In this document: in pieces, positions 15,996 through 24,377 of the stretch
Numbering within the stretch: position 1 is the stretch's first letter
Layout of the letters: every line of letters starts with the position of its first letter
NCBI GenBank assembly: GCA_963664585.2
Contig: CAXXEO010000017.1
Coordinates: forward strand, 186,001 to 250,000
Reading direction: 5' to 3'
Origin: G963664585 sp963664585
GTDB lineage: Bacteria > Bacillota > Clostridia > Oscillospirales > Ruminococcaceae
DNA: 64,000 bases
Notes under the pieces: model-generated
The model's database searches: none
The model's input: only the letters and a program-made list of their open reading frames with translations
Told to the model about the DNA's origin: nothing
Translations under genes and position numbers: made by a program

Positions 15996-16388
15996 TTATT
16001 TTGTACCATCTTTTAAATATGTATTACTTTTTCGGTTATAATCTTCAAATGCTGCTTTTATTGCTTGCTCAGCCAATACGGAGCAATGTATTTTTTGAGG
16101 TGGCAGACTATCAAGTGCATCAATCACAGCTTGATTTGTAAGGCCCTTAGCATACTCAATCGGTTTTCCCTTGATTAATTCTGTAGCAATAGAGCTAGTG
16201 GCAACAGCAGCACCACACCCAAATGTTTTAAACTTAACATCTGATACAATGCCGTCTTCTATTTTTATATACATCTTCATGATATCACCGCATTTTGCAT
16301 TTCCTACTTCACCAATACCATCGGCATCTTCAATTTCACCTACATTGCGCGGATTCATAAAATGATCCATAACTTTTTCACTATACAT
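15996..16388 (-). CDS. NifU/IscU-like iron-sulfur scaffold
   Basis: 130 residues. The three conserved cluster cysteines are visible: GNAKCGDIM (about 33), TFGCGAAVATSS (about 58) and KIHCSVLAEQAI (about 102). It starts MYSEKVMDHFMNPRNVGEI, the standard IscU N-terminus. It assembles Fe-S clusters for transfer. Placement inside an arsenic-type cluster with an ArsR-like operator upstream suggests repair of thiophilic-metal damage to Fe-S proteins. Confidence 0.85.
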   Translation of the reverse strand: MYSEKVMDHFMNPRNVGEIEDADGIGEVGNAKCGDIMKMYIKIEDGIVSDVKFKTFGCGAAVATSSIATELIKGKPIEYAKGLTNQAVIDALDSLPPQKIHCSVLAEQAIKAAFEDYNRKSNTYLKDGTK

Positions 16389-16436
16389 GTATTTTACGTC
16401 CTTTCATTTAGTGCGATTTTTTCTCTTTCTTAATTC

Positions 16437-16460
16437 ATATATGAGCATTTACTCATATAT
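16437..16460 (-). promoter_or_regulatory. ArsR-type operator before the IscU-like gene
   Basis: ATATATGAG, six bases, CTCATATAT: a perfect interrupted palindrome 49 bp upstream of the 16388 start. The CTCATAT half-site also occurs upstream of the arsR at 15904, pointing to shared regulation. Confidence 0.6.
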
Positions 16461-16522
16461 TATATCATTTAAAAGCTATTTTGCAATAGCTTTTATGTGG
16501 AATCTCTTTAATATGATGAACA

Positions 16523-16696
16523 TCAATTACAGCAAGAATTACCTTTTTCTGTTAGAGACTTTTTATCACTCTGATTATCATTATTCTCATCAGGTATTTC
16601 TTCAAGCTCTACATTACAACAACACGAGCTTTTCTTGGCCTCCTTATTTTCTGTTAAGCGTGCGAAAAATCCCTTTTTCTCGTTTTCATTTTTCAT
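16523..16696 (-). CDS. Small Cys-motif protein next to permease
   Basis: 57 residues; AAAGGGG precedes ATG 16696. Lys/Glu/Asn-rich with a CCC triplet (KKSSCCCNVELEE, about residues 25-27) and a terminal CC (NSCCN). Small proteins with such cysteine pairs accompany COG0701 permease genes in Clostridia and may hand over or buffer metalloid. It lies 51 bp after the permease end on the same strand. Function is inferred from context only. Confidence 0.6.
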   Translation of the reverse strand: MKNENEKKGFFARLTENKEAKKSSCCCNVELEEIPDENNDNQSDKKSLTEKGNSCCN

Positions 16697-16746
16697 AAGT
16701 AAATTTTCCCCTTTCAGTTTTCAATTTAATGTATCATTTAATATGC

Positions 16747-17647
16747 TTACAGAAGCATATTAAAAATCAGTCCTGACACTACGGCCATTACAAATACGAT
16801 GACAACGAATGCAATAATAACTTTTTTCTTAAAAATGCTGGCAAACATGGTCAACTCAGGGATGGCTATGCCAGCTCCGCTGATAATCAATGCAATGACA
16901 GACCCCATACTTGCACCCTTGCCTAATAATGCAAGCCCGATTGGGATCGCTGATTCTACACGAATGTATAACGGCATGCCGATTAATGCCACAACCAGAA
17001 CAGCGAATGGATTATTCGGCCCGGCGACTTTTGCCAGTAGCTCTTCAGGCAGATATCCGTAAATTGCAGCTCCGATTCCGACGCCTATTAACATATAAAT
17101 AAAAACGCTTTTGAAATCTCCCCAGGCCTTTAAAAAGGATTTTTTTAATCTTAGCTTTAATTCTTTTGGCACTTGCTGATTTTGTTCATGCCCGTCACCT
17201 TTAAGGCGAACCCTTTTTACTTGGTTTGACCATCCTAATTTTTCAAGGATAACTCCAGCAATAACTGAAATAGCAGATGTCAAAATGAAGAATACAATAG
17301 CTACCTTCCAACCCATAAATGTTCCAAGCATAATAAATACTAAAGGATCCATCAATGGAGATGCTATCACAAAAGACATAACCGTACCAAAAGGAACTCC
17401 GGCTTGCAGTAATCCAAGAGTTATGGGAACTGTGGAGCATGCACAAAAAGGCGTGACAGCCCCAAAAAGTACGGCCATTATATTGCCCCCATATGCCTTT
17501 GCCTGACATCCATTTTTTCAATTTCTCCTGTGGTATGTACATCAATACAAATTCAATAATTGTACTGATTCCGATAAAAAGAACAACAAGTTCTGACATT
17601 ATTGTAATAAAATATTTTACTGTTTCGATAAAAGTATTCAAATACAT
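16747..17647 (-). pseudogene. COG0701-type permease with a single-base frameshift
   Basis: The first frame (from 17647) gives MYLNTFIETVKYFITIMSEL through QEKLKKWMSGKGIWG. The rest continues in another frame from about 17480 (IMAVLFGAVTPFCACSTVPI). One extra G in a GGGGG run (17486-17490) explains the break. Joined, they make a full permease with TPFCACS, an SFVIASPLMDPLVF segment and a matched C-terminal half. Homopolymer error and true mutation cannot be told apart here. It overlaps the MarR gene's end. Confidence 0.7.
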
Positions 17648-18114
17648 TCTCCTCCTTTATGCGTGTCAGCGGTTGAATTAAGCGGTTTATTATGTTGTAT
17701 CGCATTTACCAGCATTTCCAATGCATCTTTAATATGTTCGACCTTTTGAAGTTCAAACTCTTTTAGCACATCTTCAAGATAGGCAGTGTAGTTTTCCATT
17801 ATTTTTATAATAGCTTCCTTTCCTTTAGCAGTGATCACGACACAACAGACCCTACCATCTATCGGGGAATTCTCGCGTGTAACATATCCCTTGTTTTCCA
17901 GACGATTAATAATTCTTGTTGCTCCGCTTTTAGTAAAATACAATGCATTTCCTATATCCTGAATAGAGATATCAGCATTTCCATAAACCTTTTTTAACGC
18001 CATAAATTCAACAAAGGAAAGATCATCGCAGCACTCTCCATTGATTCCATGACTACCAAAGTGCCAGGCTATTTCTTGCAGTGAATCGTAGATATCCGAT
18101 ATTCGTTTCTTCAT
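17638..18114 (-). CDS. MarR-family transcriptional regulator
   Basis: 158 residues from ATG 18114 (GGAAG nine bases upstream; the ATG at 18123 is too close). A winged helix-turn-helix with SIQDIGNALYFTKSGATRII and the wing VTRENSPIDGRVCCVVITAKG. Adjacent cysteines (ECCDD near 30; VCC in the wing) could sense thiol-reactive metals. Its end carries GGAGGA for the permease and overlaps that start, so permease and regulator are co-translated. Probable autoregulator. Confidence 0.8.
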   Translation of the reverse strand: MKKRISDIYDSLQEIAWHFGSHGINGECCDDLSFVEFMALKKVYGNADISIQDIGNALYFTKSGATRIINRLENKGYVTRENSPIDGRVCCVVITAKGKEAIIKIMENYTAYLEDVLKEFELQKVEHIKDALEMLVNAIQHNKPLNSTADTHKGGECI

Positions 18115-18138
18115 TTCGCACATCTTCCTTCTAATTTG

Positions 18139-18188
18139 GTTGACGACATCAACTATATTCTACAATGAAAGGTTGACGTTGTCAACCT
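18139..18188 (-). promoter_or_regulatory. MarR promoter with two inverted-repeat operators
   Basis: On the minus strand TTGACA, 17 bp, TAGAAT is a good sigma-A promoter. AGGTTGACGTTGTCAACCT (18170-18188) overlaps the -35 box and GTTGACGACATCAAC (18139-18153) covers the start region. The shared GTTGA...TCAAC core suggests binding of the MarR protein to its own promoter. Confidence 0.7.
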
Positions 18189-18348
18189 TTAGCCGTGAAA
18201 ATTCTTCTTAGTATCAATATATGGTTTCACATCTCATTTGATACAAATTTTTTACGTTACAATATTTAATATGGCAACTGCTAGAAAAAAAGCAGTTGCC
18301 ATACAAATTGTGCTAATTCATAATTATCTAAAACCAGTGATTATTTGT

Positions 18349-18903
18349 TTACTTATTTTTTATTGCCTCATAAAATTTTTTCAAGTTATTAGGCAGTGAG
18401 TATTCGGGTTCTTCTTGCTCTATGTTACTTCCACCGTACACTTCTTTTAATAATGCTTCAATAATCATCGCCTTGGGCGGAATCGTGTATTCCTGCCCTT
18501 GATAGACCCAAACTCGACATTCAACTTCATCGCCGCATAAATCGCCGCAAGACTCGCACAAGCTTTCTTTAACATCCATTTGAATGTCACGTCCGTTTAC
18601 GCGGATAGTCGGGGAGCTAATGAACTTATGTTGCTTGGCAAGCTCTTCACTAATAACGTTAATTTTATTTACGATTACTTCTATACCTGTCGATTCAAGA
18701 ACCTTTGATACTTCTGACAGAGCCTCGTCAAGGCTCGTATCTGTTCCTTTACAGCGTGTACAAACCGTAACATCAAGATACAAAAAATCAATGACAATAC
18801 GTTTTTTGTTCATTTGACCTTCCTTCGGTGCATCACAGCAACCAGAACCACAGGAACAGCAATCAGAGCCGCAGCAACCTGAATCATTTTTGTTTTCAAC
18901 CAT
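18349..18903 (-). CDS. DUF2703-type Cys-rich protein
   Basis: 184 residues from ATG 18903 (GAGGAG nine bases upstream). The N-terminal 25 residues hold eight Cys (GCCGSDCCSCGSGCC). Then comes a DUF2703 thioredoxin-like domain with LDVTVCTRCKGTDTSLDEAL, and a second Cys group (SLCESCGDLCGDEVECR). The family is uncharacterised and found in metal-resistance and mercury/arsenic loci. The layout suggests a metal chaperone or metal-thiol transfer protein. It directly follows sigZ, so it may be a target of that sigma factor. Confidence 0.7.
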   Translation of the reverse strand: MVENKNDSGCCGSDCCSCGSGCCDAPKEGQMNKKRIVIDFLYLDVTVCTRCKGTDTSLDEALSEVSKVLESTGIEVIVNKINVISEELAKQHKFISSPTIRVNGRDIQMDVKESLCESCGDLCGDEVECRVWVYQGQEYTIPPKAMIIEALLKEVYGGSNIEQEEPEYSLPNNLKKFYEAIKNK

Positions 18904-18999
18904 GTAAAACAACTCCTCTTCATATTTATTAGTATTTTCAACTGACAAATATAAAGACGCAGCAAAAAGAAAAAGGATGCAGGTTTTCGCTTTCTCATT

Positions 19000-19581
19000 T
19001 CAGCAAAATTTACAATCACTGCATTTGTGCTTATAGTCAATAATATTTCCCTGACAGTCAAATTCAAGGCGACAACAGCACAAAAGCATTTCTTTCAGTT
19101 TTGCTCTTCCACGCTGAACGCGCGATTTCGCGCCCGGAAGAGACAATCCTAATTTCACACTCAATTCCTTTTGCGTGAGATTTTGGAATTCCGATAAAAT
19201 GATGGCTTCTCTATATATTTCCGGCAAGTAGCTGATCATTGCTTTTAAGCACTGTGCGATTTCTTCGTTTCCAGTGGGTGTATCTAAATTCTCGCATTCA
19301 TCCGGGATATCTTCGGTTAGTTCACAACTATTTTTTTCAAATCTTTGTGTTCTGTAAAAATCGGTAATGGCGTTTCCAGCTATTGTATATACCCATGCGT
19401 GGATTTTTTCAGTTTCTCTTAAACTATCTATATTATTATATATTTTATAAAACACATTTTGCAAAATATCATCTGCATCCTGTTCATTCCTGACCCGTCT
19501 TTTAATATAACTTAAAAGCGGTTTACTGAACTGCTCCCAGATGGTTTCAACATTTTTGTGTACTGAAATATCATCCATCAT
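19000..19581 (-). CDS. sigZ: SigZ-like ECF sigma factor with Cys-rich tail
   Basis: 193 residues. Region 2 is EQDADDILQNVFYKIYNNID with WVYTIAGNAITDFYR; region 4 is LPEIYREAIILSEFQNLTQK with GLSLPGAKSRVQRGRAKLKE. The last 30 residues carry seven Cys (MLLCCCRLEFDCQG...CSDCKFC), as in SigZ proteins, and may sense thiols or metal directly because no anti-sigma gene is adjacent. It probably drives the downstream DUF2703 gene. Confidence 0.8.
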   Translation of the reverse strand: MMDDISVHKNVETIWEQFSKPLLSYIKRRVRNEQDADDILQNVFYKIYNNIDSLRETEKIHAWVYTIAGNAITDFYRTQRFEKNSCELTEDIPDECENLDTPTGNEEIAQCLKAMISYLPEIYREAIILSEFQNLTQKELSVKLGLSLPGAKSRVQRGRAKLKEMLLCCCRLEFDCQGNIIDYKHKCSDCKFC

Positions 19582-19664
19582 TTACCTCATCACAATACAA
19601 TGACCTCTGCATATTTACCATCTCCTTCATGTTTTTCATAGGCTATTTTCATCAAGCCGCCGAT

Positions 19665-19706
19665 AGGCTCATCCTCATCTGCCACGTAAAAAATGAGGAT
19701 GAGCCT
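19665..19706 (+). terminator. 14-bp perfect hairpin
   Basis: AGGCTCATCCTCAT, a 14-base loop, ATGAGGATGAGCCT, then TTTTAAGG on the plus strand. It is in the gap between the thioredoxin and sigZ genes, both minus strand, where it could attenuate read-through. Confidence 0.5.
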
Positions 19707-19764
19707 TTTAAGGTTAGATATTCGACCGGACAGTACTTTTTCTTTCACGACTAAACGCCTTTTA

Positions 19765-20007
19765 CTATTTGATCACTTTTTCGAGGATTTTAGCAATCTC
19801 TTTCGCTTTCAAAACCTTTCCGGATGAAACAACCTTTTCATCAACAACCAGCCCCGGGGTGGACATGATGCCGTATCTTGCTATTTCGGAAAAATCCGTA
19901 ACCTTTTCAATTTCCGCTTCCATGCCGAGTTCTGAAAGGGCTGTCTTTGTGTTCTCTGTGAGTGCAACGCAGTTTTTGCAGCCAGGACCTAAAACTTTAA
20001 TAATCAT
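19765..20007 (-). CDS. Small thioredoxin-fold disulfide protein
   Basis: 80 residues. Active site GPGCKNCVAL (Cys 10 and 13), cis-Pro region IMSTPGLVVDEKV. This is the 'small redox-active disulfide protein 2' pattern commonly next to permeases and CcdA. It could pass electrons from CcdA or reduce metalloid-thiol adducts. It lies 14 bp after ccdA on the same strand. Complete, with the active site intact, unlike the relative at 10134. Confidence 0.8.
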   Translation of the reverse strand: MIIKVLGPGCKNCVALTENTKTALSELGMEAEIEKVTDFSEIARYGIMSTPGLVVDEKVVSSGKVLKAKEIAKILEKVIK

Positions 20008-20020
20008 ATTTTTTCCCTCC

Positions 20021-20713
20021 TTAAAAACCTAAATAAAACATGTAAAAAGCAATCAACAGGATGGCTGTACCCATTACATATTTTAATACTTTACTAAAAA
20101 CTCCGTATTTTTCACTGGAAGTTACCTTTTTCACAAATCCGATAGAGGTTCCTGCCAGCAATACCAAAAAACTATGGCCAATTGAGTATAGCAATAGGAG
20201 TAAAACGCCCCATGCTACATTACCACTTCTTGCAACAATACCAAGTAAAACAATAAGGACAGGAGTTGCACAAGGAGAGGAGAATACTCCTCCTAGTATA
20301 CCCGCAATAAATGCCCCTAAATAACCTTTTCTGGTTGATTTGCTGGTAAGATATGTAGAAGGGATAAAACTATAAACTTCCCAGGTTTGGAGTGCCATTA
20401 ACAGCATCAAAAATCCTAAAGCGAGGTACCACCATTTGCTTGTGGTTCCCATTAGCTTTCCGAGCAATGACGCAGCTGTACCAAGTACTGTGAACGTGAC
20501 CGCCATACCAAGCGCAAAGGTAAGAGACAGTCTAAACGCTTTTTTAGGGTCGTTATTTCCCGTGCCACCGACATATCCTATCACAAGAGGTACGCTTGTC
20601 AATGCACATGGGGTAACAGAAGTTAATACTCCCGCCAGTAATGCCAGCAATGGCGCAAGCCAAAAGCTTTTAGATATGAGTGTTGACAATGTTTCCAGCC
20701 ACTGGGTTATCAT
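20021..20713 (-). CDS. ccdA: CcdA-type thiol-disulfide electron carrier
   Basis: 230 residues, six membrane segments. The two conserved membrane cysteines are in LTSVTPCALTSVPLVIGY and GVFSSPCATPVLIVLLG. It carries electrons from cytoplasmic thioredoxin across the membrane to extracytoplasmic thiol proteins. The upstream gene encodes a membrane-anchored thioredoxin overlapping by four bases (ATGA), and a soluble one follows, so all three should form one electron relay. Confidence 0.9.
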   Translation of the reverse strand: MITQWLETLSTLISKSFWLAPLLALLAGVLTSVTPCALTSVPLVIGYVGGTGNNDPKKAFRLSLTFALGMAVTFTVLGTAASLLGKLMGTTSKWWYLALGFLMLLMALQTWEVYSFIPSTYLTSKSTRKGYLGAFIAGILGGVFSSPCATPVLIVLLGIVARSGNVAWGVLLLLLYSIGHSFLVLLAGTSIGFVKKVTSSEKYGVFSKVLKYVMGTAILLIAFYMFYLGF

Positions 20714-21288
20714 GCCTTCAGCCCCATCTCTTTTAACATAGCCAAAAGATCTTCTTTTGTTATACCGCCTTCATGTGTCGTAAACACATGCTCTTTTGTA
20801 TCCTTCAAAGAATACATCTTCAATTCCATTGCATCTGCATCTTTTGGAGTATATGGCTTGCCCTCAGCGTCAAAGAGAACCTGTGTCGGAATGAGGCTGA
20901 TGGGGTAGCCTTCCGCAAAACTTTGATATTTCCAGACATCAACGAACTTTACAATAGCCTTACCCTGCAATTCTTGATTTAGTTCCTTTAATACCGGAGC
21001 CATCTCCTTGCAGGGAATACAAGAATCAGCGCCGAAGTCTATTATAATAGGCAGTCCGTATGATTTGAGCTTTTCAAGGTCTAATTTCTCTGTAACAAGA
21101 AGTGAAAAATCGGGATTCGTGTTTGTCGAGGAGGTTATACTGCTAGAGACAACATCATTAGCTACAGCAGGCTTTTTCTCCGCATTTTTAAAGTACCAAA
21201 TAGCTGAGATAGCCACAACAATAAGGACGGGTATAATGATTCTTAGCGTTATATTCTTTGACAAACCTTGTTTTTTAATGCTTTCCAT
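20710..21288 (-). CDS. Membrane-anchored extracytoplasmic thioredoxin
   Basis: 192 residues from ATG 21288 (AGGAGG about 10 bases upstream; the TTG at 21297 is inside the SD spacing). One N-terminal membrane helix (IIIPVLIVVAISAIWYF), a Ser/Thr-rich linker, then a thioredoxin domain with IDFGADSCIPCKEMAPVL (CIPC) and the cis-Pro loop ISLIPTQVLFD. It faces outside the membrane and would be reduced by CcdA, whose gene it overlaps. Confidence 0.85.
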   Translation of the reverse strand: MESIKKQGLSKNITLRIIIPVLIVVAISAIWYFKNAEKKPAVANDVVSSSITSSTNTNPDFSLLVTEKLDLEKLKSYGLPIIIDFGADSCIPCKEMAPVLKELNQELQGKAIVKFVDVWKYQSFAEGYPISLIPTQVLFDAEGKPYTPKDADAMELKMYSLKDTKEHVFTTHEGGITKEDLLAMLKEMGLKA

Positions 21289-21489
21289 TTGAAACAAACC
21301 TCCTAATTTTGTCCAGTGCAGTTTTCATCATTATCGTCTGGAACAGTTGAAAATTACATTGGTATTAAAGTCAGCAATAGGCAACACCTGATATTTGGAA
21401 GCACAATCTATCTAAATCATTTTTTTGTTTTCTGGTTTATTTTTCACCGTTTTGACCGGTTCCTTCTTTGTTCTCCATCATCGAATCCA

Positions 21490-21741
21490 CTAACATTTGC
21501 CTCCACATTTGCACCCAGAACCTGACGATTGGTTTCCATTTTTATCGCCGTAGTATGTGATTGCTTTGGCAGGGCAAATGTTACCACATCCGTGACACCC
21601 CTGAATACAGCCTTGTGGATAAATCACGACGGGTTTTGGTGCCTGTTTTTTGTCATACACGCCGTTTGTGCATTTATTTACGCACGATCCACACATAGTA
21701 CATTTCTCATAATCGATTACGGGATACCAAGCCTTAGACAT
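21490..21741 (-). CDS. 4Fe-4S ferredoxin-like protein
   Basis: 83 residues. First cluster motif CTMCGSCVNKCTNG (about 14-24) and second CIQGCHGCGNICPAKA (about 45-56), so probably two [4Fe-4S] clusters. The tail is unusual, with three more Cys (GSGCKCGGKC). It could supply electrons to the neighbouring thiol-redox proteins. Separate from the 21967 operon by about 225 bp and from the thioredoxin gene by about 200 bp. Confidence 0.8.
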   Translation of the reverse strand: MSKAWYPVIDYEKCTMCGSCVNKCTNGVYDKKQAPKPVVIYPQGCIQGCHGCGNICPAKAITYYGDKNGNQSSGSGCKCGGKC

Positions 21742-21865
21742 AATAAGTTCTTCTCCTTATAATATAATTAATGTTTTAGAGAGTAATCTAATTTGCTAAT
21801 AGTAATACAAAATGGAATATGTACAGTATTATCGATTATATTTCACCTTGTCTAATATTGCCTAA

Positions 21866-21892
21866 CTGCTCGCCACAAAAAGTAGCGAGCAG
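21866..21892. other. Hairpin in the gap after the DGC operon
   Basis: CTGCTCGC, 11 bases, GCGAGCAG. No T-run on the minus strand, so a weak terminator or processing site. The rest of 21742-21966 holds no gene. Confidence 0.35.
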
Positions 21893-21966
21893 CACTTGGC
21901 AACTATTCCTGTAACTTATTGAATCCTAGTAAGCGTTACTGTCCTAAATTATACTAGGAGCGGTAC

Positions 21967-22371
21967 TCACTCCGCTATGATTTGATCAACCTTCTTGCTA
22001 ATTTCGTCAGCAACCTTGTCAACCATCTGATAATGATCTTCTGTTAAATCCCTTGCGGAAACTATTTTGGAAAGAGCGACATCCTCACCAAGCAGTTCTG
22101 AGAGAACAAGTGTATCTTTCACCGCACCACTGTATTTTACGGTGGCTCTTTTCGCACAGCATTTGTCGCAGCCGTCCACAGCGATAACGGGATAATCCCT
22201 AGCGAAAGCCCGCTCCTCATCGCCGCCTGCAATGTAAAGCGGCAGACAGAGCGTTACCACTCTACCGATGCGCAGCTCTTCCATAACCTTTCTTGTTGCC
22301 AGTCTGGCAAGAGTACCGCCTAAGCATTCCTCGCCGCTACACGAAAGTACGCCAATTTGTGTGTCAGGCAT
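21967..22371 (-). CDS. DGC-domain (putative zinc-binding) protein A
   Basis: 134 residues; GGAGGAG inside the upstream gene serves its ATG. N-terminal LSCSGEECLGG and, near residue 64, VIAVDGCDKCCAKRA, the DGC signature of the putative zinc-binding family. The C-terminal 40 residues are helical. Biochemical role unknown for the family. It is the last gene of a five- to six-gene overlapping operon with lipoyl and HdrA-like proteins, implying a shared pathway using cysteine-bound metal or sulfur. Confidence 0.7.
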   Translation of the reverse strand: MPDTQIGVLSCSGEECLGGTLARLATRKVMEELRIGRVVTLCLPLYIAGGDEERAFARDYPVIAVDGCDKCCAKRATVKYSGAVKDTLVLSELLGEDVALSKIVSARDLTEDHYQMVDKVADEISKKVDQIIAE

Positions 22372-22783
22372 TGCTTTGCTCCTCCTTCACCAGTTCTGCA
22401 ACTTTTGCAGAAATCTTTTGGGCAAATTCGTCGACAATTAGCCAACCATCCTCGGTTAATGTCGTACCGGTTCCGGCGTCTTTCCCCTTGTGTTTGCGCA
22501 TTTCATCAACCGCGCGATACTTTGCCTTTACGATTCCACCTGCTAACTCCACACTTTTTGCAGCGCAAAGGGCCGGACATCCGTCTACAGCAATACACAT
22601 ACAGCCTTCAACCTTTATTGTGGCATCTGCGTCGCCAGTTACCAGATGGGCAAGGCATACGGTTTCCGCTGTATCCGAAGATAGCTTCTCAGTTACCTGC
22701 AATGCCGCTTCGCGGGCCATAAGGCCGAAAACCTTGCCGATTCCGCTGCACGGAATTACTTTTACTTTAGACATGGAACTCAT
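22364..22783 (-). CDS. DGC-domain (putative zinc-binding) protein B
   Basis: 139 residues. VIPCSGIGKVFGLMAREAAL at the start, CMCIAVDGCPALCAAKSVEL near 64, then a helical C-terminus. It is a diverged paralogue of the genes on both sides. It overlaps the upstream fusion gene by 17 bases and the downstream DGC gene by 8, so the three are translationally coupled. An in-frame second ATG at 22774 could also serve. Function unknown; metal or persulfide binding at the DGC cysteines is inference. Confidence 0.7.
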   Translation of the reverse strand: MSSMSKVKVIPCSGIGKVFGLMAREAALQVTEKLSSDTAETVCLAHLVTGDADATIKVEGCMCIAVDGCPALCAAKSVELAGGIVKAKYRAVDEMRKHKGKDAGTGTTLTEDGWLIVDEFAQKISAKVAELVKEEQSNA

Positions 22784-23624
22784 CTACCTTTCGTTTCAGC
22801 ACAGGAAAGTATCCATCGAACTCATGAAGCAAGTCTTTATCGTCTTCAAAGTCTGAAAGCTCCATTTCGAAAATCCATCCTTGCTCATAAGGATTTTCAT
22901 TGATTAATTCAGGTGCATCAATCAGCTTTTCATTGACAGCCGTAATGGTTCCGGCAGCAGGAGATATAATCCCGAAGACAGCCTTGCCTGATTCAATCGA
23001 ACCGGCTTCCTCAAACTGCTCAATCTCGGTGCCAATGCCCGGAGGCGTAAAGAACATGATATCGGACAGACTTTTTTGCACATAGTCTGTCACGCCGACA
23101 CGGGCCTTGTTTCCTACGGAATAAACCCAGACATCGTTTTCGTTAAAGAAAAATCCTTCTTCTGTCGGAACACGGAAAACGAACTTATCCTTCTTGTAGA
23201 CCTCGTAAGTAAGGGTTTGAGGAAACGCGATAGCATTGTCAGCTCCGGCCGCGACTTCCTGCTCGGCCGTCAGTTTCTCAAAAATGGCCTTTGCAAGCTT
23301 CATTTCTTCTTCGCCGACATGCAAACCGATAGAAAGAGTGATGTTATTTGCTTTCGCTTCTTCTGTAATGTTGATTTTTTGAGCAATCTTTAAATTCTTT
23401 TCAGCCGCAAGCTTGCTTGCGCAGCGTGTGGCACAGCCATCAAGGACCAGAAGTGGCTTATCCTGCGCGATTTTGCTGTATCTGGCATCTGCGATCCGGT
23501 ACAGAACGGGGCAGATAATTTCACTGTCGGTATTTTCCGAAAGCATTAGGGCAATTTCTTTTGAAACACATCCGGCGCATTTATCGAGTCCATTACAGGG
23601 AAGCACAGCATAGGATTTACTCAT
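22767..23624 (-). CDS. Fusion of DGC domain with GcvH-like lipoyl domain
   Basis: 285 residues. Residues 1-125 are a DGC domain (VLPCNGLDKCAGCVSKEIAL; LLVLDGCATRCASKL). Residues about 165-270 form a GcvH-like domain: FRVPTEEGFFFNENDVWV, then TPPGIGTEIEQFEEAGSIES followed by GKAVFGIISPAAGTI. The Lys in ESGKAV is the predicted lipoylation site, and NENPYEQGWIFEMEL closes the fold. No glycine-cleavage P or T protein is nearby. A lipoate swinging arm fused to a DGC domain points to carrying metalloid or sulfur between enzymes. Confidence 0.75.
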   Translation of the reverse strand: MSKSYAVLPCNGLDKCAGCVSKEIALMLSENTDSEIICPVLYRIADARYSKIAQDKPLLVLDGCATRCASKLAAEKNLKIAQKINITEEAKANNITLSIGLHVGEEEMKLAKAIFEKLTAEQEVAAGADNAIAFPQTLTYEVYKKDKFVFRVPTEEGFFFNENDVWVYSVGNKARVGVTDYVQKSLSDIMFFTPPGIGTEIEQFEEAGSIESGKAVFGIISPAAGTITAVNEKLIDAPELINENPYEQGWIFEMELSDFEDDKDLLHEFDGYFPVLKRKVDEFHV

Positions 23625-23911
23625 TCTCCCTCCGCTTCCTTTCTGATTGTTTTTATATATGCTGATGTTTCGTTTTTATTTGGAAAATCAATGGCGTCAA
23701 GTCCGCAGGTTTTGCCACAGGCGCGGCAAAATACGACGCAATTATTAGGATTTTTCACAATAAACTTCTTCTCGGCATTTTCATCTACCTCAAAAACCTG
23801 GTGAGGGCAAAACTTAACACATTCCATGCAATAGTTGCACTTATCGTAATCAATCCTCGGGCTCCAATCGATTTTATCTCTTGGAACACCCATGAATGTA
23901 GACTCACTCAT
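23621..23911 (-). CDS. Two-cluster ferredoxin of the lipoyl/DGC operon
   Basis: 96 residues. IDYDKCNYCMECVKFCPHQV is a classic [4Fe-4S] motif; NNCVVFCRACGKTCGLDAID is the second. The acidic linker and the N-terminal WSPRIDYDKC segment resemble HdrA-associated ferredoxins. It overlaps both neighbours by 1-4 bases. It probably carries electrons to or from the HdrA-like partner or the dihydrolipoamide system. Confidence 0.8.
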   Translation of the reverse strand: MSESTFMGVPRDKIDWSPRIDYDKCNYCMECVKFCPHQVFEVDENAEKKFIVKNPNNCVVFCRACGKTCGLDAIDFPNKNETSAYIKTIRKEAEGE

Positions 23912-24294
23912 TATTCTTCGTCCCCCTTAAATCCCAATTCCGCAAGTGCGTTTTTAACAACTTCAAAGGCTTTCTCATTGGTCATATCCCGGATGTCGAG
24001 CATGACACAATCCTTTTCCACATCAAGTCCGGCATCCTTAAAAGCCATCTTAAACATCTTCTTTTGCATGTTCGGCGCACAAGCTCCGATAATAACCTTT
24101 CTATGTGCTTTTAAGAAGTCGGCCAGATATCTGTCTCCATCCTCTTCACAAAGTTGCGGATGAATAATACCATATTCGACCGGGAGTTCAACCCTGACTT
24201 GATTAATGAAATCCCAAATATCCATTGCTTTAAAACCCGGGCATTTTCCTGTGCATACGCACATAATGAAACCATAAAGCTCTTTTTCTTCCAT
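23911..24294 (-). CDS. HdrA N-terminal-like Cys protein
   Basis: 127 residues from ATG 24294 (AGGAGG eight bases upstream; the longer frame to 24351 lacks a site). FIMCVCTGKCPGFKAMDIWD, IHPQLCEEDGDRYLADFL and the strong motif IIGACAPNMQKKMFKMAFKD then AGL resemble the N-terminal module of heterodisulfide reductase HdrA (ACSPRmHE.TFR). There is no flavin domain. It heads the lipoyl/DGC operon, reminiscent of the Hdr-like/lipoate-binding-protein pairing in sulfur oxidation. Similarity judged by motif only. Confidence 0.55.
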   Translation of the reverse strand: MEEKELYGFIMCVCTGKCPGFKAMDIWDFINQVRVELPVEYGIIHPQLCEEDGDRYLADFLKAHRKVIIGACAPNMQKKMFKMAFKDAGLDVEKDCVMLDIRDMTNEKAFEVVKNALAELGFKGDEE

Positions 24295-24377
24295 GATTAA
24301 ATCCTCCTGTTTTGTTTTAATATTATATTCATCGTGGAAATATAACCACAAGGAACAGCTTAATGATAAAAGTGCTC

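Noticed and set aside
19590..19685. 31-codon minus-strand frame just before sigZ (VADEDEPIGGLMKIAYEKHE)
   Set aside because: Lies within a hairpin, no ribosome site, too short to support.
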